Assembly: GCA_900555715.1 (NCBI GenBank)
Contig: USMC01000011.1
Coordinates: forward strand, 1-59,580
Origin: an uncultured Porphyromonadaceae bacterium
GTDB taxonomy: Bacteria > Bacteroidota > Bacteroidia > Bacteroidales > Muribaculaceae
DNA: 59,580 nucleotides
Direction: 5' to 3'
The translations under genes were made by a program, and so were the position numbers. Below the pieces are notes generated by a model, which saw only the letters and a list, made by a program, of their open reading frames with translations, did no database searches and was not told where the DNA came from. Shown here one piece after another: positions 1 to 9,684 of the stretch. How positions within the stretch are numbered: position 1 is the stretch's first letter; the number at the start of each line of letters is the position of its first letter.

Positions 1-280
1 AATCACGGAATATCGTCACAAATCCTAAAATCCTAATTCCCTTGAAATCAGACTATGATATTTTGAGGAAAATTCCTACTTTTCTACCTCAAGTTTACCA
101 TTAAAACAATAAATTTTGTCCGGGGTGCAAAAAAAATTGCATGCATAATCTTCCATTCGGAGTAAAAACGACTGACTGCAAATTTGACGGCTTCGGGGCT
201 GCAATATTGAACCTCCGAAACCACCGCAAAGGTCAGGAATGATATTGCCCTTATCAAATGTTAGATGCAGTCTAAGAGTA
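1..280. other. Intergenic stretch with no recognisable gene
   Basis: AT-rich sequence at the window edge, downstream of ppdK. I see no open frame with family resemblance, no tRNA-like fold and no complete Bacteroidetes promoter (TTTG, about 20 nt, TAnnTTTG) on either strand. A small inverted repeat (TGCAA, six A, TTGCA) lies near 128-143. The left end may be the upstream region of a gene outside the window. Confidence 0.5.
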
Positions 281-324
281 AATTAGGTCGTAACCCTTGC
301 CGGGCAAGGTATTACGACCTAATT
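281..324 (-). terminator. Long near-perfect hairpin downstream of ppdK
   Basis: Bases 281-293 (AATTAGGTCGTAA) are the exact reverse complement of 312-324. Inside this 13-bp stem a second stem, CCTTGCC/GGCAAGG (295-301 with 303-309), closes on a single G. The hairpin begins 22 nt after the ppdK stop codon and probably ends its transcript or protects its 3' end. There is no clear T-run on the minus-strand exit side, so classical intrinsic termination is less certain than structure formation. Confidence 0.6.
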
Positions 325-345
325 ATCTGTTTCAGTTACTAAGAA

Positions 346-3060
346 TTAGTCTTCGGTGGCAGCCTGGGCGGCGGCTACGCGGGCGATGGGCACGCGGAAG
401 GGCGAGCAGCTGACATAGTTCATGCCGAGCTTAGCGCAGAAGATTACGCTGGAGGGTTCGCCACCGTGTTCGCCGCAGATACCGACTTTGAGTTCGGGCT
501 TGACGCTGCGACCTTTCTCTACGCCCATACGTACGAGCTGTCCTACACCGACCTGGTCCAGAACTTCGAACGGGTCGACTTTGATGACGCCGTGCTCCTT
601 ATAGTATTTGAGGAACTTGGGAGCGTCGTCGCGCGAGAAGCCGAAGGTCATCTGGGTAAGGTCATTGGTACCGAATGAGAAGAAGTCGGCAACCTGTGCA
701 ATCTCGTTGGCAGTGAGGGCTGCGCGGGGTACTTCGATCATTGTGCCTACGAGGTAGGGGATAGAGTCGCCTTTTTCTTCGAACACCTTGACAGCGGTCT
801 CGTTGATGACGTTTGCCTGGTGCTGGAGCTCTTTGAGCGAGCCTACGAGGGGCACCATGATTTCAGGATGAACGTCGATGCCGCGGGCTTTGCAGGCGAG
901 TGCGGCTTCGATGATGGCGCGTGTCTGCATCTCGGTGATTTCGGGGTATGTGATGCCGAGACGGCAGCCGCGGTGACCGAGCATGGGATTGAACTCTTCG
1001 AGTGAGTCGACTTTTGCCTTGACTTCGGCAAGTGTGATACCCATTTCGTCGGCGAGCTCTTTCTGAGTAGCTGTCTGGTGAGGTACGAACTCGTGCAGAG
1101 GGGGATCGAGGAGACGAACTGTGACGCCGAATCCGTCCATAGCTTCGAATATGCCTTCGAAGTCGCCGCGCTGCATGGGGAGCAGCTTGGCGAGTGCTGC
1201 CTTGCGTCCTTCGAGGTCGGATGCGAGAATCATTTCGCGTACGGCCTTGATGCGGTCGCCTTCAAAGAACATGTGCTCTGTGCGGCAGAGACCGATACCC
1301 TGAGCACCGAATTTGCGTGCCTGCTTGGCGTCGCGCGGAGTGTCGGCGTTTGTGCGGACGTATGTCTTTGTGTATTTGTCGGCGAGGTTCATGATGGCAG
1401 CGAAGTCGCCGTCGAGTGCGGGTTCGGTGGTGGGCACCTGTCCGTCGTATACTTCACCGGTGGAGCCGTTGAGCGAAATCCAGTCGCCTTCGTTATATGT
1501 CTTGCCGCCCATTTCGACGGTCTTTGCAACGTAGTCGACCTTGATTTCACCGGCGCCGGAAACGCAGCATTTGCCCATGCCGCGTGCAACGACAGCAGCG
1601 TGCGACGTCATACCGCCGCGCATTGTGAGGATACCCTGTGCAACAGCCATGCCGCGGAGGTCTTCGGGAGAAGTCTCGATGCGGACGAGAACGACTTTGC
1701 GTTTTTTCTCTGCCCAAGCTTCAGCGTCTTCTGCAGAGAAGACAATCTGACCGGAGGCAGCGCCGGGCGATGCGGGAAGACCTTTTGCTGCTACTTTGGC
1801 GCGCTTGAGGGCTGTCTTGTCGAATACGGGGTGCAGGAGTTCGTCGAGTTTCTGGGGCTCCATGCGTTTGAGGACGGTCTTTTCGTCGATGACGCCGGCC
1901 CGGAGGAGATCCATGGCGATTTTCACCATAGCGGCGCCTGTGCGCTTGCCGTTACGTGTCTGGAGCATCCAGAGCTTGCCGTCCTGGATGGTGAATTCCA
2001 TGTCCTGCATGTCCTTGTAGTATGCTTCGAGCTTGGCAGCGATAGCGAAGAGCTCGTTGGCGCATACGGGCATGGATTCTTCGAGGGAGGGATATTTGCT
2101 TGCGCGGACTTCTTCGCTGATGCCCTGAAGGGCAGCCCAACGCTTCGAGCCTTCGATTGTGATCTGCTGGGGTGTGCGGATGCCGGCAACGACGTCTTCG
2201 CCCTGTGCGTTGATGAGGTATTCACCGTTGAAGATGTTTTCGCCTGTTGCGGCGTCGCGGCTGAATGCCACACCTGTTGCGGAGTTGTTGCCCATATTGC
2301 CGTAAACCATTGCCTGTACGTTGACGGCGGTGCCCCATTCTTCGGGAATCTGGTTCATGCGGCGGTAGATGATGGCGCGTTCGTTCATCCAGCTGTCGAA
2401 GACGGCGCAGATGCCGCCCCAGAGCTGTTCCCATGCGTCTTCGGGGAAGTCTTTGCCTGTGTATTCGAGCACACGGGCTTTGAAGAGCTTGACGAGGTTC
2501 TGGAGGTCTTCAACCTGGAGTTCGGTGTCGAGTTTATAGCCTTTCTCTTCTTTCACCTTGTCCATGATTTCCTCGAATGGATCGATGTCGGTTTTCTTCT
2601 TGGGCTTCATGCCGAGAACGACGTCGCCGTACATCTGGACGAAGCGGCGGTAGCTGTCCCATGCGAAGCGGGGATTGCCGCTCTTTTCAGCGAGGGAAGC
2701 GACGGTAGCGTCGTTCATGCCGAGGTTGAGGACGGTGTCCATCATGCCGGGCATGGAAGCGCGGGCGCCGGAGCGTACGGATACGAGGAGGGGATTTGCG
2801 GGGTCGTTGAATTTTTTGCCTGTAAGGCTTTCAACGTGTGCGATAGCCTTCTGTACGTCTTCTTTGATGCGCTTTACAACTTCATCGCGACCGTACTGGG
2901 TGTATTCGTTGCAGACTTCTGTTGTGATAGTGAAGCCCGGAGGTACGGGCATTCCAAGAAGGTTCATTTCGGCAAGGTTGGCACCTTTGCCGCCGAGAAG
3001 GTTACGCATTTCTGCATTACCCTCGGCTTTGCCGTCGCCGAATGTATAAACTCTTTTCAT
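346..3060 (-). CDS. ppdK: Pyruvate, phosphate dikinase
   Basis: Interconverts pyruvate + ATP + Pi and PEP + AMP + PPi in the cytoplasm. In gut Bacteroidales it usually works in PPi-linked glycolysis or in PEP formation. The 904-residue protein has the full three-part architecture: an N-terminal ATP-grasp region starting with the glycine-rich LLGGKGANLAEM motif, a swivelling phosphohistidine domain with TSHAAVVARG (catalytic His487), and a C-terminal PEP/pyruvate barrel with GICGEHGGEPSSV (catalytic Cys862). Length is slightly above the usual ~875 residues and nothing is missing. It appears monocistronic. A -7 box lies about 80 nt upstream and a long hairpin lies just after the stop codon. Confidence 0.98.
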   Translation of the reverse strand: MKRVYTFGDGKAEGNAEMRNLLGGKGANLAEMNLLGMPVPPGFTITTEVCNEYTQYGRDEVVKRIKEDVQKAIAHVESLTGKKFNDPANPLLVSVRSGARASMPGMMDTVLNLGMNDATVASLAEKSGNPRFAWDSYRRFVQMYGDVVLGMKPKKKTDIDPFEEIMDKVKEEKGYKLDTELQVEDLQNLVKLFKARVLEYTGKDFPEDAWEQLWGGICAVFDSWMNERAIIYRRMNQIPEEWGTAVNVQAMVYGNMGNNSATGVAFSRDAATGENIFNGEYLINAQGEDVVAGIRTPQQITIEGSKRWAALQGISEEVRASKYPSLEESMPVCANELFAIAAKLEAYYKDMQDMEFTIQDGKLWMLQTRNGKRTGAAMVKIAMDLLRAGVIDEKTVLKRMEPQKLDELLHPVFDKTALKRAKVAAKGLPASPGAASGQIVFSAEDAEAWAEKKRKVVLVRIETSPEDLRGMAVAQGILTMRGGMTSHAAVVARGMGKCCVSGAGEIKVDYVAKTVEMGGKTYNEGDWISLNGSTGEVYDGQVPTTEPALDGDFAAIMNLADKYTKTYVRTNADTPRDAKQARKFGAQGIGLCRTEHMFFEGDRIKAVREMILASDLEGRKAALAKLLPMQRGDFEGIFEAMDGFGVTVRLLDPPLHEFVPHQTATQKELADEMGITLAEVKAKVDSLEEFNPMLGHRGCRLGITYPEITEMQTRAIIEAALACKARGIDVHPEIMVPLVGSLKELQHQANVINETAVKVFEEKGDSIPYLVGTMIEVPRAALTANEIAQVADFFSFGTNDLTQMTFGFSRDDAPKFLKYYKEHGVIKVDPFEVLDQVGVGQLVRMGVEKGRSVKPELKVGICGEHGGEPSSVIFCAKLGMNYVSCSPFRVPIARVAAAQAATED

Positions 3061-3140
3061 CGTTTTGCTGATATTTTGGTGTAAATAAAAAATGTGTTCG
3101 ATGGTAGGAGCTATGCTCGGATAGCTTCGTCGATTTTCTG

Positions 3141-3148
3141 CAAAGTTA
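3141..3148 (-). promoter_or_regulatory. -7 box for ppdK
   Basis: The minus strand reads TAACTTTGC, an exact match to the Bacteroidetes -7 consensus TAnnTTTG. Transcription would start near 3135, leaving a leader of about 75 nt before ppdK. I do not see a good TTTG -33 element at the usual spacing. Confidence 0.6.
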
Positions 3149-3187
3149 GTGATTTTCCGCTAAAATATATATGTGCCGCCAAGTTTT

Positions 3188-3219
3188 TTTGTTTCTGTTG
3201 AATTTTTGAACTAATTTAG
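3188..3219 (+). promoter_or_regulatory. Candidate promoter of the GH3 gene
   Basis: TTTG at 3188-3191, 20 nt, then TAATTTAG at 3212-3219 (one mismatch to TAnnTTTG). The predicted start near 3226 gives a leader of about 50 nt before the ATG at 3277. Confidence 0.6.
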
Positions 3220-3276
3220 CAGGCGTCAGTCGGCTTCACACCGGATGACGTCTGTTTTTTAACCAATAACCATGCA

Positions 3277-5514
3277 ATGAAAAAATCAGTTGCTCTTTGT
3301 TTGCTCGCCGGTTTCTCGTTAGGCTCGTATGCCTCCGGCGATGTTCTTCCGGTCTATAAGGATGAATCCCGCCCTCTCGAAGAAAGGGTGGAGGATGCAT
3401 TGTCGCGGATGACTACCGCCGATAAAATAGCTATCATTCACGCTCAGTCGAAATTCTGTTCAGCAGGTGTCGCCAGCCTCGGCATTCCCGAGCTGTGGTG
3501 TACCGACGGTCCTCATGGAATACGCGCCGAAGTGAAATGGGATGAATGGGATCAGGCGGGATGGAGCAACGACTCATGCGTCGCCTTTCCGGCGCTTACG
3601 TGTCTCGCGGCGACATGGAATCCTGACATGTCGGCTCTGTATGGCAAGTCGATAGGCGAAGAGGCTCTTTTCCGCGGCAAGGACGTTCTTCTGGGTCCGG
3701 GCTGCAACATATACCGCACGCCGCTCAACGGCCGTAATTTCGAGTATATGGGCGAAGACCCGTATCTCGCTTCGGTGATGGTGGTGCCGTATATCAAAGG
3801 CGTTCAGAAAAACGGCGTGGCGACATGCGTCAAGCACTATTGCCTCAACAATAACGAACATTACCGCCATAACACCGATGTAACCGTCGACGACCGCACG
3901 CTCTACGAAATCTATCTGCCTGCCTACAAAGCTGCTGTGCAGGAAGGCGGCGCATGGTCTGTCATGGCTGCGTATAATCTCTACAACGGTCAGCATCTCT
4001 GCCATAACGACCGCCTCCTCAATAAAATACTGAAAGACGAATGGGGCTTCGACGGCGCTGTCATAAGCGACTGGGGCGGCGTACACGACACACGGGAGGC
4101 GATTATGAACGGCATGGATCTGGAATTCGGCACTTGGACAAACGGTCTTACCGAGGGCACTTCCAACGCCTACGACAATTATTATCTTGCCCGTCCCTAT
4201 CTGGACCTTATCCGCAAAGGCGAGGTAGGCACTGCCGAACTCGACGACAAGGCGCGCCGTGTGCTGCGTCTGATGATGCGCACGTCCATGAACACATCCA
4301 AAGGCACCGGCGAGATGTGCAGCCCCGCACACTATGCCGCCGCACGCCGGATAGCCGGCGAGGGCATTGTGCTTCTGAAGAATGACAGGAACATACTCCC
4401 GCTAAAAGCTGCCGGCAAGCCTCTCCGTATTCTTGTCGTCGGCGAAAACGGCATCAAGTGGATGACTGTCGGCGGCGGTTCGTCGTCGCTGAAAGCGCAG
4501 AATGAGGTCACTCCCCTCGAAGGCATACGTGAGGCTGCAAAAGATTTCGCTACGGTCGACTATGCCCGCGGTTATGTAGGCGATCTCAATAATGAATACA
4601 ACCGCGTTGTCGCCAAGTCGGATATCGCCGAAAGCCGTTCTGCCGAAGAACTTTTCAATGAGGCTGTCGCCAAGGCTAAGGAAGCCGATTATGTCGTTTA
4701 TGTCGGCGGTCTGAACAAGGCGGATCATAACGACGCCGAAGGCTGCGACCGCGAGCAGTACGGTCTGCCTTACGGACAGGACGAACTCATAGAGGCTCTC
4801 GTGAAAGCGAATAAGAATACCGTCGTAGTCAACATCAGCGGCACTGCCGTGGCTATGCCGTGGGCAAAGGACGTTCCTGCAATCCTGCAGGCATGGTATA
4901 TCGGCTCTGAGGCGGGAAATGCCATTGCCGACGTCCTTTTCGGCAAAGTCAATCCTTCCGGCAAGCTGCCGTTCTCTTTCCCCGTCAAGCTGGACGATAT
5001 CGGCGCACACACCTTCGGAGAGGCAGCATATCCCGGCATTAAGAATGGCGATATCTGGGAGATGGATTATAAAGAAGGTATCCTCGTCGGCTACCGCTGG
5101 CTCGAAAACAAGAAAATCAAACCGCTCTTCGCTTTCGGTCACGGTCTGAGCTACACAACTTTTGATCTCGGAAAGCTCACCGCCGACAAGAGCGAGATGA
5201 CTGCCGACGGAAACATCACATTCTCTGTCGATGTCACAAATACCGGGTCTGTCCCCGGCGCAGAGGTTGTACAGCTCTATATCGCCGACAACAAGGCATC
5301 TGTTCTCCGTCCTGTCAAGGAGCTCAAAGGCTTCGAGAAAGTGATGCTCCAGCCCGGAGAGACAAAGACTGTCACCTTCACCATCGGCAAGGACGCTCTG
5401 TCGTTCTTCGATGCCGGCAAACATGAATGGATTGCCGAGCCGGGTCAGTTCACGGCTCATGTGGGCACCGCTTCCGATAAGATTGCCTCAACTCTGAAAT
5501 TCAACCTGAAATAA
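3277..5514 (+). CDS. Secreted glycoside hydrolase family 3 (beta-glucosidase type)
   Basis: Periplasmic or surface glycosidase that most likely removes beta-linked glucosyl (or xylosyl) residues from oligosaccharide ends. The 745 residues begin with a signal peptide ending near SLGSYA. They follow the canonical GH3 order: N-terminal (alpha/beta)8 domain, alpha/beta sandwich, and C-terminal fibronectin-III-like domain (from about residue 640, ending in the 'GETKTVTF' strand). The nucleophile is Asp265 in VISDWGGVH. The motifs KHYCLNNNE and GRNFEYMGEDP also match GH3 glucosidases of the BglX type. It is monocistronic, with its own promoter and a strong terminator, and has no SusC/D partners nearby, so the substrate cannot be read from context. 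Confidence 0.95.
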   Translation: MKKSVALCLLAGFSLGSYASGDVLPVYKDESRPLEERVEDALSRMTTADKIAIIHAQSKFCSAGVASLGIPELWCTDGPHGIRAEVKWDEWDQAGWSNDSCVAFPALTCLAATWNPDMSALYGKSIGEEALFRGKDVLLGPGCNIYRTPLNGRNFEYMGEDPYLASVMVVPYIKGVQKNGVATCVKHYCLNNNEHYRHNTDVTVDDRTLYEIYLPAYKAAVQEGGAWSVMAAYNLYNGQHLCHNDRLLNKILKDEWGFDGAVISDWGGVHDTREAIMNGMDLEFGTWTNGLTEGTSNAYDNYYLARPYLDLIRKGEVGTAELDDKARRVLRLMMRTSMNTSKGTGEMCSPAHYAAARRIAGEGIVLLKNDRNILPLKAAGKPLRILVVGENGIKWMTVGGGSSSLKAQNEVTPLEGIREAAKDFATVDYARGYVGDLNNEYNRVVAKSDIAESRSAEELFNEAVAKAKEADYVVYVGGLNKADHNDAEGCDREQYGLPYGQDELIEALVKANKNTVVVNISGTAVAMPWAKDVPAILQAWYIGSEAGNAIADVLFGKVNPSGKLPFSFPVKLDDIGAHTFGEAAYPGIKNGDIWEMDYKEGILVGYRWLENKKIKPLFAFGHGLSYTTFDLGKLTADKSEMTADGNITFSVDVTNTGSVPGAEVVQLYIADNKASVLRPVKELKGFEKVMLQPGETKTVTFTIGKDALSFFDAGKHEWIAEPGQFTAHVGTASDKIASTLKFNLK

Positions 5515-5532
5515 CATTAGCTCAACAAGCAT

Positions 5533-5576
5533 AACTGCCGGACAGCGCTCTGCTGTCCGGCAGTTTATTTTATTCC
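5533..5576. terminator. Bidirectional terminator between GH3 and TonB receptor genes
   Basis: Perfect inverted repeat AACTGCCGGACAGC (5533-5546) and GCTGTCCGGCAGTT (5552-5565) with a 5-nt loop, followed on the plus strand by TTATTTTATT. It sits between two convergent genes and probably serves both. Confidence 0.9.
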
Positions 5577-5593
5577 GAGGTTGGGGATGAAAA

Positions 5594-7807
5594 TCAGATT
5601 GTAAGGCGGAGTGTCGCTCCGCATGTGAGAGGCAGACCGCGCTGCACGAAGGCGTTGCCCATGCTGACGAAGTAGAAAACATCGTGTCGCGTTCCGGTGA
5701 GGTTGTTAGCCCAGACGCGCAGGTTCCAGTGCTCGGCTCTTAAATCGAGCGACAGTCCCGGCAGGCAGTAGAATTTCTGACGTTGCGTGTTGGCGTCGTT
5801 CCACCATATATCGCCGACGCATCGCGCTGTGGCAGTCAGCGACGGCGTCACGCCGGAAAAGAAAAGCGGTGTGGCGCGCCATGTCAGCTCGCCGAAGAGT
5901 GTGTTCGACGGTGCGTAGGGCAGATGCTTGCCGCGGTAGTCGTTGCGCCCGTCGTTATAGCGGATGAAGGTGGCATTGGTGTAGCCGTATGATGCCGTTA
6001 ATGTGACGTCGTCGGTAGGGCGCCATACGGCGCTGAGTTCAGCACCGAAGCTTCGTGTGCGTCCGGCGTTTGTCATCATGCGTCCGGTCACTGTTCCGGG
6101 CGGAAAGACGGTGAGCTGCTGGTCGCGGCAGTCGATATAGAAAAGTGCCGCGTCGGCTCTGAGCGGAACCGACGACGGGCGCCAGTGCACGCCGGCTTCG
6201 TAGTTGTAGCTCGACTCGGGTTTGTACGACACCGTCTTTTCGAGGCTGATGTTGCTCGCCAGACCCATGAGCGACATGACGCGCTGCTGGAGCACTTCGC
6301 TGAACATCTGTGTGTTGTAGCCTCCTGCCTTGTAGGCACGCGAGAAAGTGATGTATGGCTCTAATTCGCCTTTGTAAGATATTGTCACTTTGGGAAGAAA
6401 CTCGACATAGGTGGTGTGCAGTGTCCCGTGGTCGTCGATGTCGACCGGTGTGTGGCTGAACACTTCCTCGCTGCCGTCGGGGAGCTTATGCCAGGTGGTG
6501 TAGCCGCTGGATGCATAGCTGTGGTAGTCGAGCGACGGACGTTCTATGTCGAGGCGCAGACCGCCTTCAAAGTACCATCTGCCGAGTGCTACGGTGCTCT
6601 CGTGGTAGACGGCGAAGCCGATGTTGCGCTGTTTGAAGGTGCTGCCGAGCAGGAAATGCCGCTCATCCCAGCGGATAGGGTAGTTGGGGTTCATGCTGTT
6701 GACGCGGTCTTCTATGAGCTTTTCGAGACCTGTATCCATAAAATATACCGGAGCGTCCATCGTACCGTCCTTATAGAAGAAGTAGACGCCGCCGAGCCAG
6801 TTGTACTTTCCACGTGTCCCGCGTGTGAAGAGGTCTTCAGTGAATGCCCATTCCCGACGGTCCTGTGTGAGGGTGAAGTAGTCGGCGGGAGTGAAGTCCT
6901 GGTCGAGATCCATGCGGTCGTCGAGGTATTGCGCGGAAGTGATGGACGTCACCAGTACGCGTTTGCCCGCCCATGCCACTGTGAGAGCGTCGGCAAACGA
7001 ATTACGCCTGTACGAGCACGTGTCGTTATAGCTTATTTCGCCTGTGGCGGCGAGGGCATAGGGATATCCACCCTGTCGGGCGATATTGGCTGTGGCTGTG
7101 TTGCTTAGCGAAAGTGCGGCGGTAGGGCGCCATACGGTTTTCCATCGCAGAGAGCCGGAGTTTTCATGGTCGAGGAGTTTTCCGTTGTATGCGTTGCGGA
7201 AATATCCGTCGGTGTGCCTGAACAGACCGCTGAGGCTCATTCCGAGCCTGGGGTTCAGAGTTGCGTAATAGGCGGCGGAGGCTTTGACGGTGTTTGCGCG
7301 CCCGTATTCGAGCATGGCGCGCAGTCCCTCGGTGCGGAGCGGCGAAAGCGTGCGGATGTTGATCTGACCGCCCATGGTGTTGCGTCCGTTGAGAACGGCC
7401 TGCGCTCCGCGGAGCACCTCTATGCTTTCGATGTCGGCGAGGTCGAAATCATAGTTATCCTTGTTGAGATACGGGATGTTGTCGACGGTGAGCCCGACAA
7501 CGGGCTGGTCGATGCGCGCTCCGAGACCGCGGACGTAGATGGAGGAAGTCATCCGCGAACCATATTCGGGCATGTAGAAGTTCGGCGCCACTATGCTCAC
7601 TCCCTTGGCGGCATCGATGCCGAGACGCCTCGCTTGCGCACCGGAGATTTCGGTGACAGCCTCCGACACCAGACCCGAGCCTGGTGTCTGTTTCAGTCCG
7701 AGCACTTCGATGGGGCGCAGCCGGTGGTTGCGCAGGCTGTCGGTGCCGGCGGCAAAGGCTGCGGCAGAGGTGAGAATGGCGGCGATGATGACGGCGAGTC
7801 TTTTCAT
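5594..7807 (-). CDS. TonB-dependent outer-membrane receptor
   Basis: Outer-membrane gated transporter energised by TonB. The 737 residues start with a signal peptide (cleavage near AAAFAAG), then a TonB-box-like segment (RPIEVLG), a plug domain (about residues 45-165, with LRGAQAVLNGRNTMGG) and a 22-strand-type barrel rich in aromatic and Tyr-x-Tyr strands. It lacks the N-terminal carboxypeptidase-regulatory domain of SusC proteins, and no SusD gene is adjacent. It is therefore more like receptors for iron chelates, cobalamin or other small ligands; the ligand is unknown. Its ATG overlaps the stop of the upstream ABC-F gene (ATGA), so the two are translationally coupled. It is the last gene of a six-gene run led by an ECF sigma factor. 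Confidence 0.93.
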   Translation of the reverse strand: MKRLAVIIAAILTSAAAFAAGTDSLRNHRLRPIEVLGLKQTPGSGLVSEAVTEISGAQARRLGIDAAKGVSIVAPNFYMPEYGSRMTSSIYVRGLGARIDQPVVGLTVDNIPYLNKDNYDFDLADIESIEVLRGAQAVLNGRNTMGGQINIRTLSPLRTEGLRAMLEYGRANTVKASAAYYATLNPRLGMSLSGLFRHTDGYFRNAYNGKLLDHENSGSLRWKTVWRPTAALSLSNTATANIARQGGYPYALAATGEISYNDTCSYRRNSFADALTVAWAGKRVLVTSITSAQYLDDRMDLDQDFTPADYFTLTQDRREWAFTEDLFTRGTRGKYNWLGGVYFFYKDGTMDAPVYFMDTGLEKLIEDRVNSMNPNYPIRWDERHFLLGSTFKQRNIGFAVYHESTVALGRWYFEGGLRLDIERPSLDYHSYASSGYTTWHKLPDGSEEVFSHTPVDIDDHGTLHTTYVEFLPKVTISYKGELEPYITFSRAYKAGGYNTQMFSEVLQQRVMSLMGLASNISLEKTVSYKPESSYNYEAGVHWRPSSVPLRADAALFYIDCRDQQLTVFPPGTVTGRMMTNAGRTRSFGAELSAVWRPTDDVTLTASYGYTNATFIRYNDGRNDYRGKHLPYAPSNTLFGELTWRATPLFFSGVTPSLTATARCVGDIWWNDANTQRQKFYCLPGLSLDLRAEHWNLRVWANNLTGTRHDVFYFVSMGNAFVQRGLPLTCGATLRLTI

Positions 7808-9681
7808 GCTTCTTTTTCGGAAAGTTCGAACCAGCGCATTTCTTTTTCGTCGAGCAAGGCTGATATTTCGTTGTATCTCAGGTTTTTTGTCTTGAAGTCG
7901 TCGGGCGACGCCGGGCTGCCGGAGGCGAAAAACTCTTCGAGTGCCTTCTTTTCATCCGTCAGTGCGGCAATTTCGGCATCCAGCGCTTCTAATTCGCGTT
8001 TTTCCTTGAATGTAAGGCGTTTCGACTGGCTGGACGACACTGCCGGCTTTTCTTTAGGCTCCGGTCGTGTCGCTTTCAGAGCCTTTTCCTGTTCGGCGCG
8101 GAGAGCATCCTCATAGGCGCGGTAATCGCTGTAGTTGCCGGGGAAATCCTTGATGACGCCGTTGCCCTGCATGACGAAGAGATGGTCGACGATGTTGTCG
8201 AGGAAGAATCGGTCGTGGCTGATGACGATGACACAGCCTTTGAATTCGGCGAGATATTCTTCGAGAATGCCGAGTGTGATGATGTCGAGGTCGTTGGTGG
8301 GTTCGTCGAGGATCAGGAAGTTGGGTTGGCGCATAAGTACCGTCGCCAGATAGAGCCGGCAGCGCTCACCGCCGCTGAGGGTGTGTATATATTTCTGCTG
8401 GTCGGCGGGCGGAAAGAGGAAGCGCTGGAGATACTGCATCGGCGAGAGGTGTATGCCTTCCTTGAGTTCTACGTCTTCTGCAAATTCTGTAACGGCATCG
8501 ATCACACGTTTGTTCTCGTCGAAGCTGATACCGTCCTGGCTGTAATATCCGAAGCGGAGAGTCTCGCCGAGTTCCCATTTGCCCGAATCGAGCGGAACGA
8601 GCCCCTGCAGCAGTTTGATGAAGGTGGATTTGCCTACGCCGTTAGGTCCGACGATGCCGAGTTTCTCTCCGCGGGCGAAAGTATATGTGAAATTGTCGAG
8701 TATCACTTTGTCGCCGAAGCGTTTGCATACGTCCTTCGCCTCGAATATTTTCGAGCCTATGCGCGACGATGTGTTTTCGAGCTTTATGTTTTTCTCTTCC
8801 CACGTTTTTTTCGACCGTTCGCGAAGGTCGTAGAAAGCATCGATACGGAATTTCGCTTTTCCGGCGCGTGCCTGCGGCTGACGGCTCATCCATTCCTGCT
8901 CCCGGCGCAGGGTATTGCGCACGCGTGCAAGCTCGGCATCCATGGCTTCGATGCGTTCGGCGCGGCGGCGCAGGTACATGTCGTAGTTGCCTTCGACCAT
9001 AAAAACCTGCTCGTGGTCGAGCTCAAGAATTTTGGTGCATACGCGGTCGAGGAAATAGCGGTCGTGCGTCACCATCATCAGAGTGGCGCGCGAACGTTTC
9101 AGATAATTCTCAAGCCATTCTATTGTGGCGATGTCGAGGTGGTTGGTGGGCTCGTCGAGAATTATCAGCTCAGGTTCGGACATGACAAGGCGCACCAGCG
9201 CAAGCCTTTTGCGCTGTCCGCCCGACAGGTGGTCGACAGTAGCGTCCGCGTCCAGACCAAGACGAGTGATGAGTTGCTTCAGACGGTCTTCATAGTCCCA
9301 GGCATTGAGTTGCTCTACCAGATGATAGGTCTCGTGAATGATGTCTTCGTCGCCCGCTGCGAGAGCTGCGCGATATGCCGACACTGCAGTAGCCGCCGGG
9401 TCGTCGCCGTTGTCCAATGCTGCTTCCATAACAGTCTGCCCCGGGCGAAAACGGGGCTCCTGCGGCAGATATGCTATGCGCAGGTCGTTTCGGACGGTCA
9501 CTTTCCCGCTGTCGGGCGCTTCCTCGCCGGCGATTATCCGCAGGAGAGTGGTTTTTCCGGTGCCGTTACGTGCCACAATGCCCACTTTGTCGCCCTGTTC
9601 GAGCCCGAATGTCACATCGGAGAAGAGCATACGGATACCGTAGCTCTTTGTGAGGGCCTCGATATTGATGATGTTTGCCAT
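7804..9681 (-). CDS. ABC-F family ATPase, Uup-like
   Basis: Cytoplasmic duplicated ATPase without membrane domains. ABC-F proteins act on ribosomes, and Uup-type members also affect DNA or transposon excision. The 625 residues contain two nucleotide-binding domains. The first has Walker A ARNGTGKT at 37-44, signature LSGGQRKR and LDEPTNHLD; the second has PNGVGKS, LSGGERCR and LDEPTNDLD. A charged linker lies between them. The C-terminal 80 residues form the coiled coil (KEKRELEALDAEIAALTDEK) that marks the Uup subgroup. The first Walker A has Ala37 in place of the usual Gly. It lies 3 bp after the FNT gene and overlaps the TonB receptor gene by 4 bp. An antibiotic-resistance role has no support here. 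Confidence 0.94.
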   Translation of the reverse strand: MANIINIEALTKSYGIRMLFSDVTFGLEQGDKVGIVARNGTGKTTLLRIIAGEEAPDSGKVTVRNDLRIAYLPQEPRFRPGQTVMEAALDNGDDPAATAVSAYRAALAAGDEDIIHETYHLVEQLNAWDYEDRLKQLITRLGLDADATVDHLSGGQRKRLALVRLVMSEPELIILDEPTNHLDIATIEWLENYLKRSRATLMMVTHDRYFLDRVCTKILELDHEQVFMVEGNYDMYLRRRAERIEAMDAELARVRNTLRREQEWMSRQPQARAGKAKFRIDAFYDLRERSKKTWEEKNIKLENTSSRIGSKIFEAKDVCKRFGDKVILDNFTYTFARGEKLGIVGPNGVGKSTFIKLLQGLVPLDSGKWELGETLRFGYYSQDGISFDENKRVIDAVTEFAEDVELKEGIHLSPMQYLQRFLFPPADQQKYIHTLSGGERCRLYLATVLMRQPNFLILDEPTNDLDIITLGILEEYLAEFKGCVIVISHDRFFLDNIVDHLFVMQGNGVIKDFPGNYSDYRAYEDALRAEQEKALKATRPEPKEKPAVSSSQSKRLTFKEKRELEALDAEIAALTDEKKALEEFFASGSPASPDDFKTKNLRYNEISALLDEKEMRWFELSEKEA

Positions 9682-9684
9682 TTT

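Noticed and set aside
1078..3084. 668-codon open frame antisense to ppdK
   Set aside because: Its translation is Cys/Val/Phe-rich with no family resemblance. It is the mirror of a strongly biased real gene; PPDK explains the region completely.
7804..9681. Antibiotic-resistance (ribosome protection) ABC-F
   Set aside because: The C-terminal coiled coil and general architecture fit the housekeeping Uup type. Nothing marks a resistance subclass.
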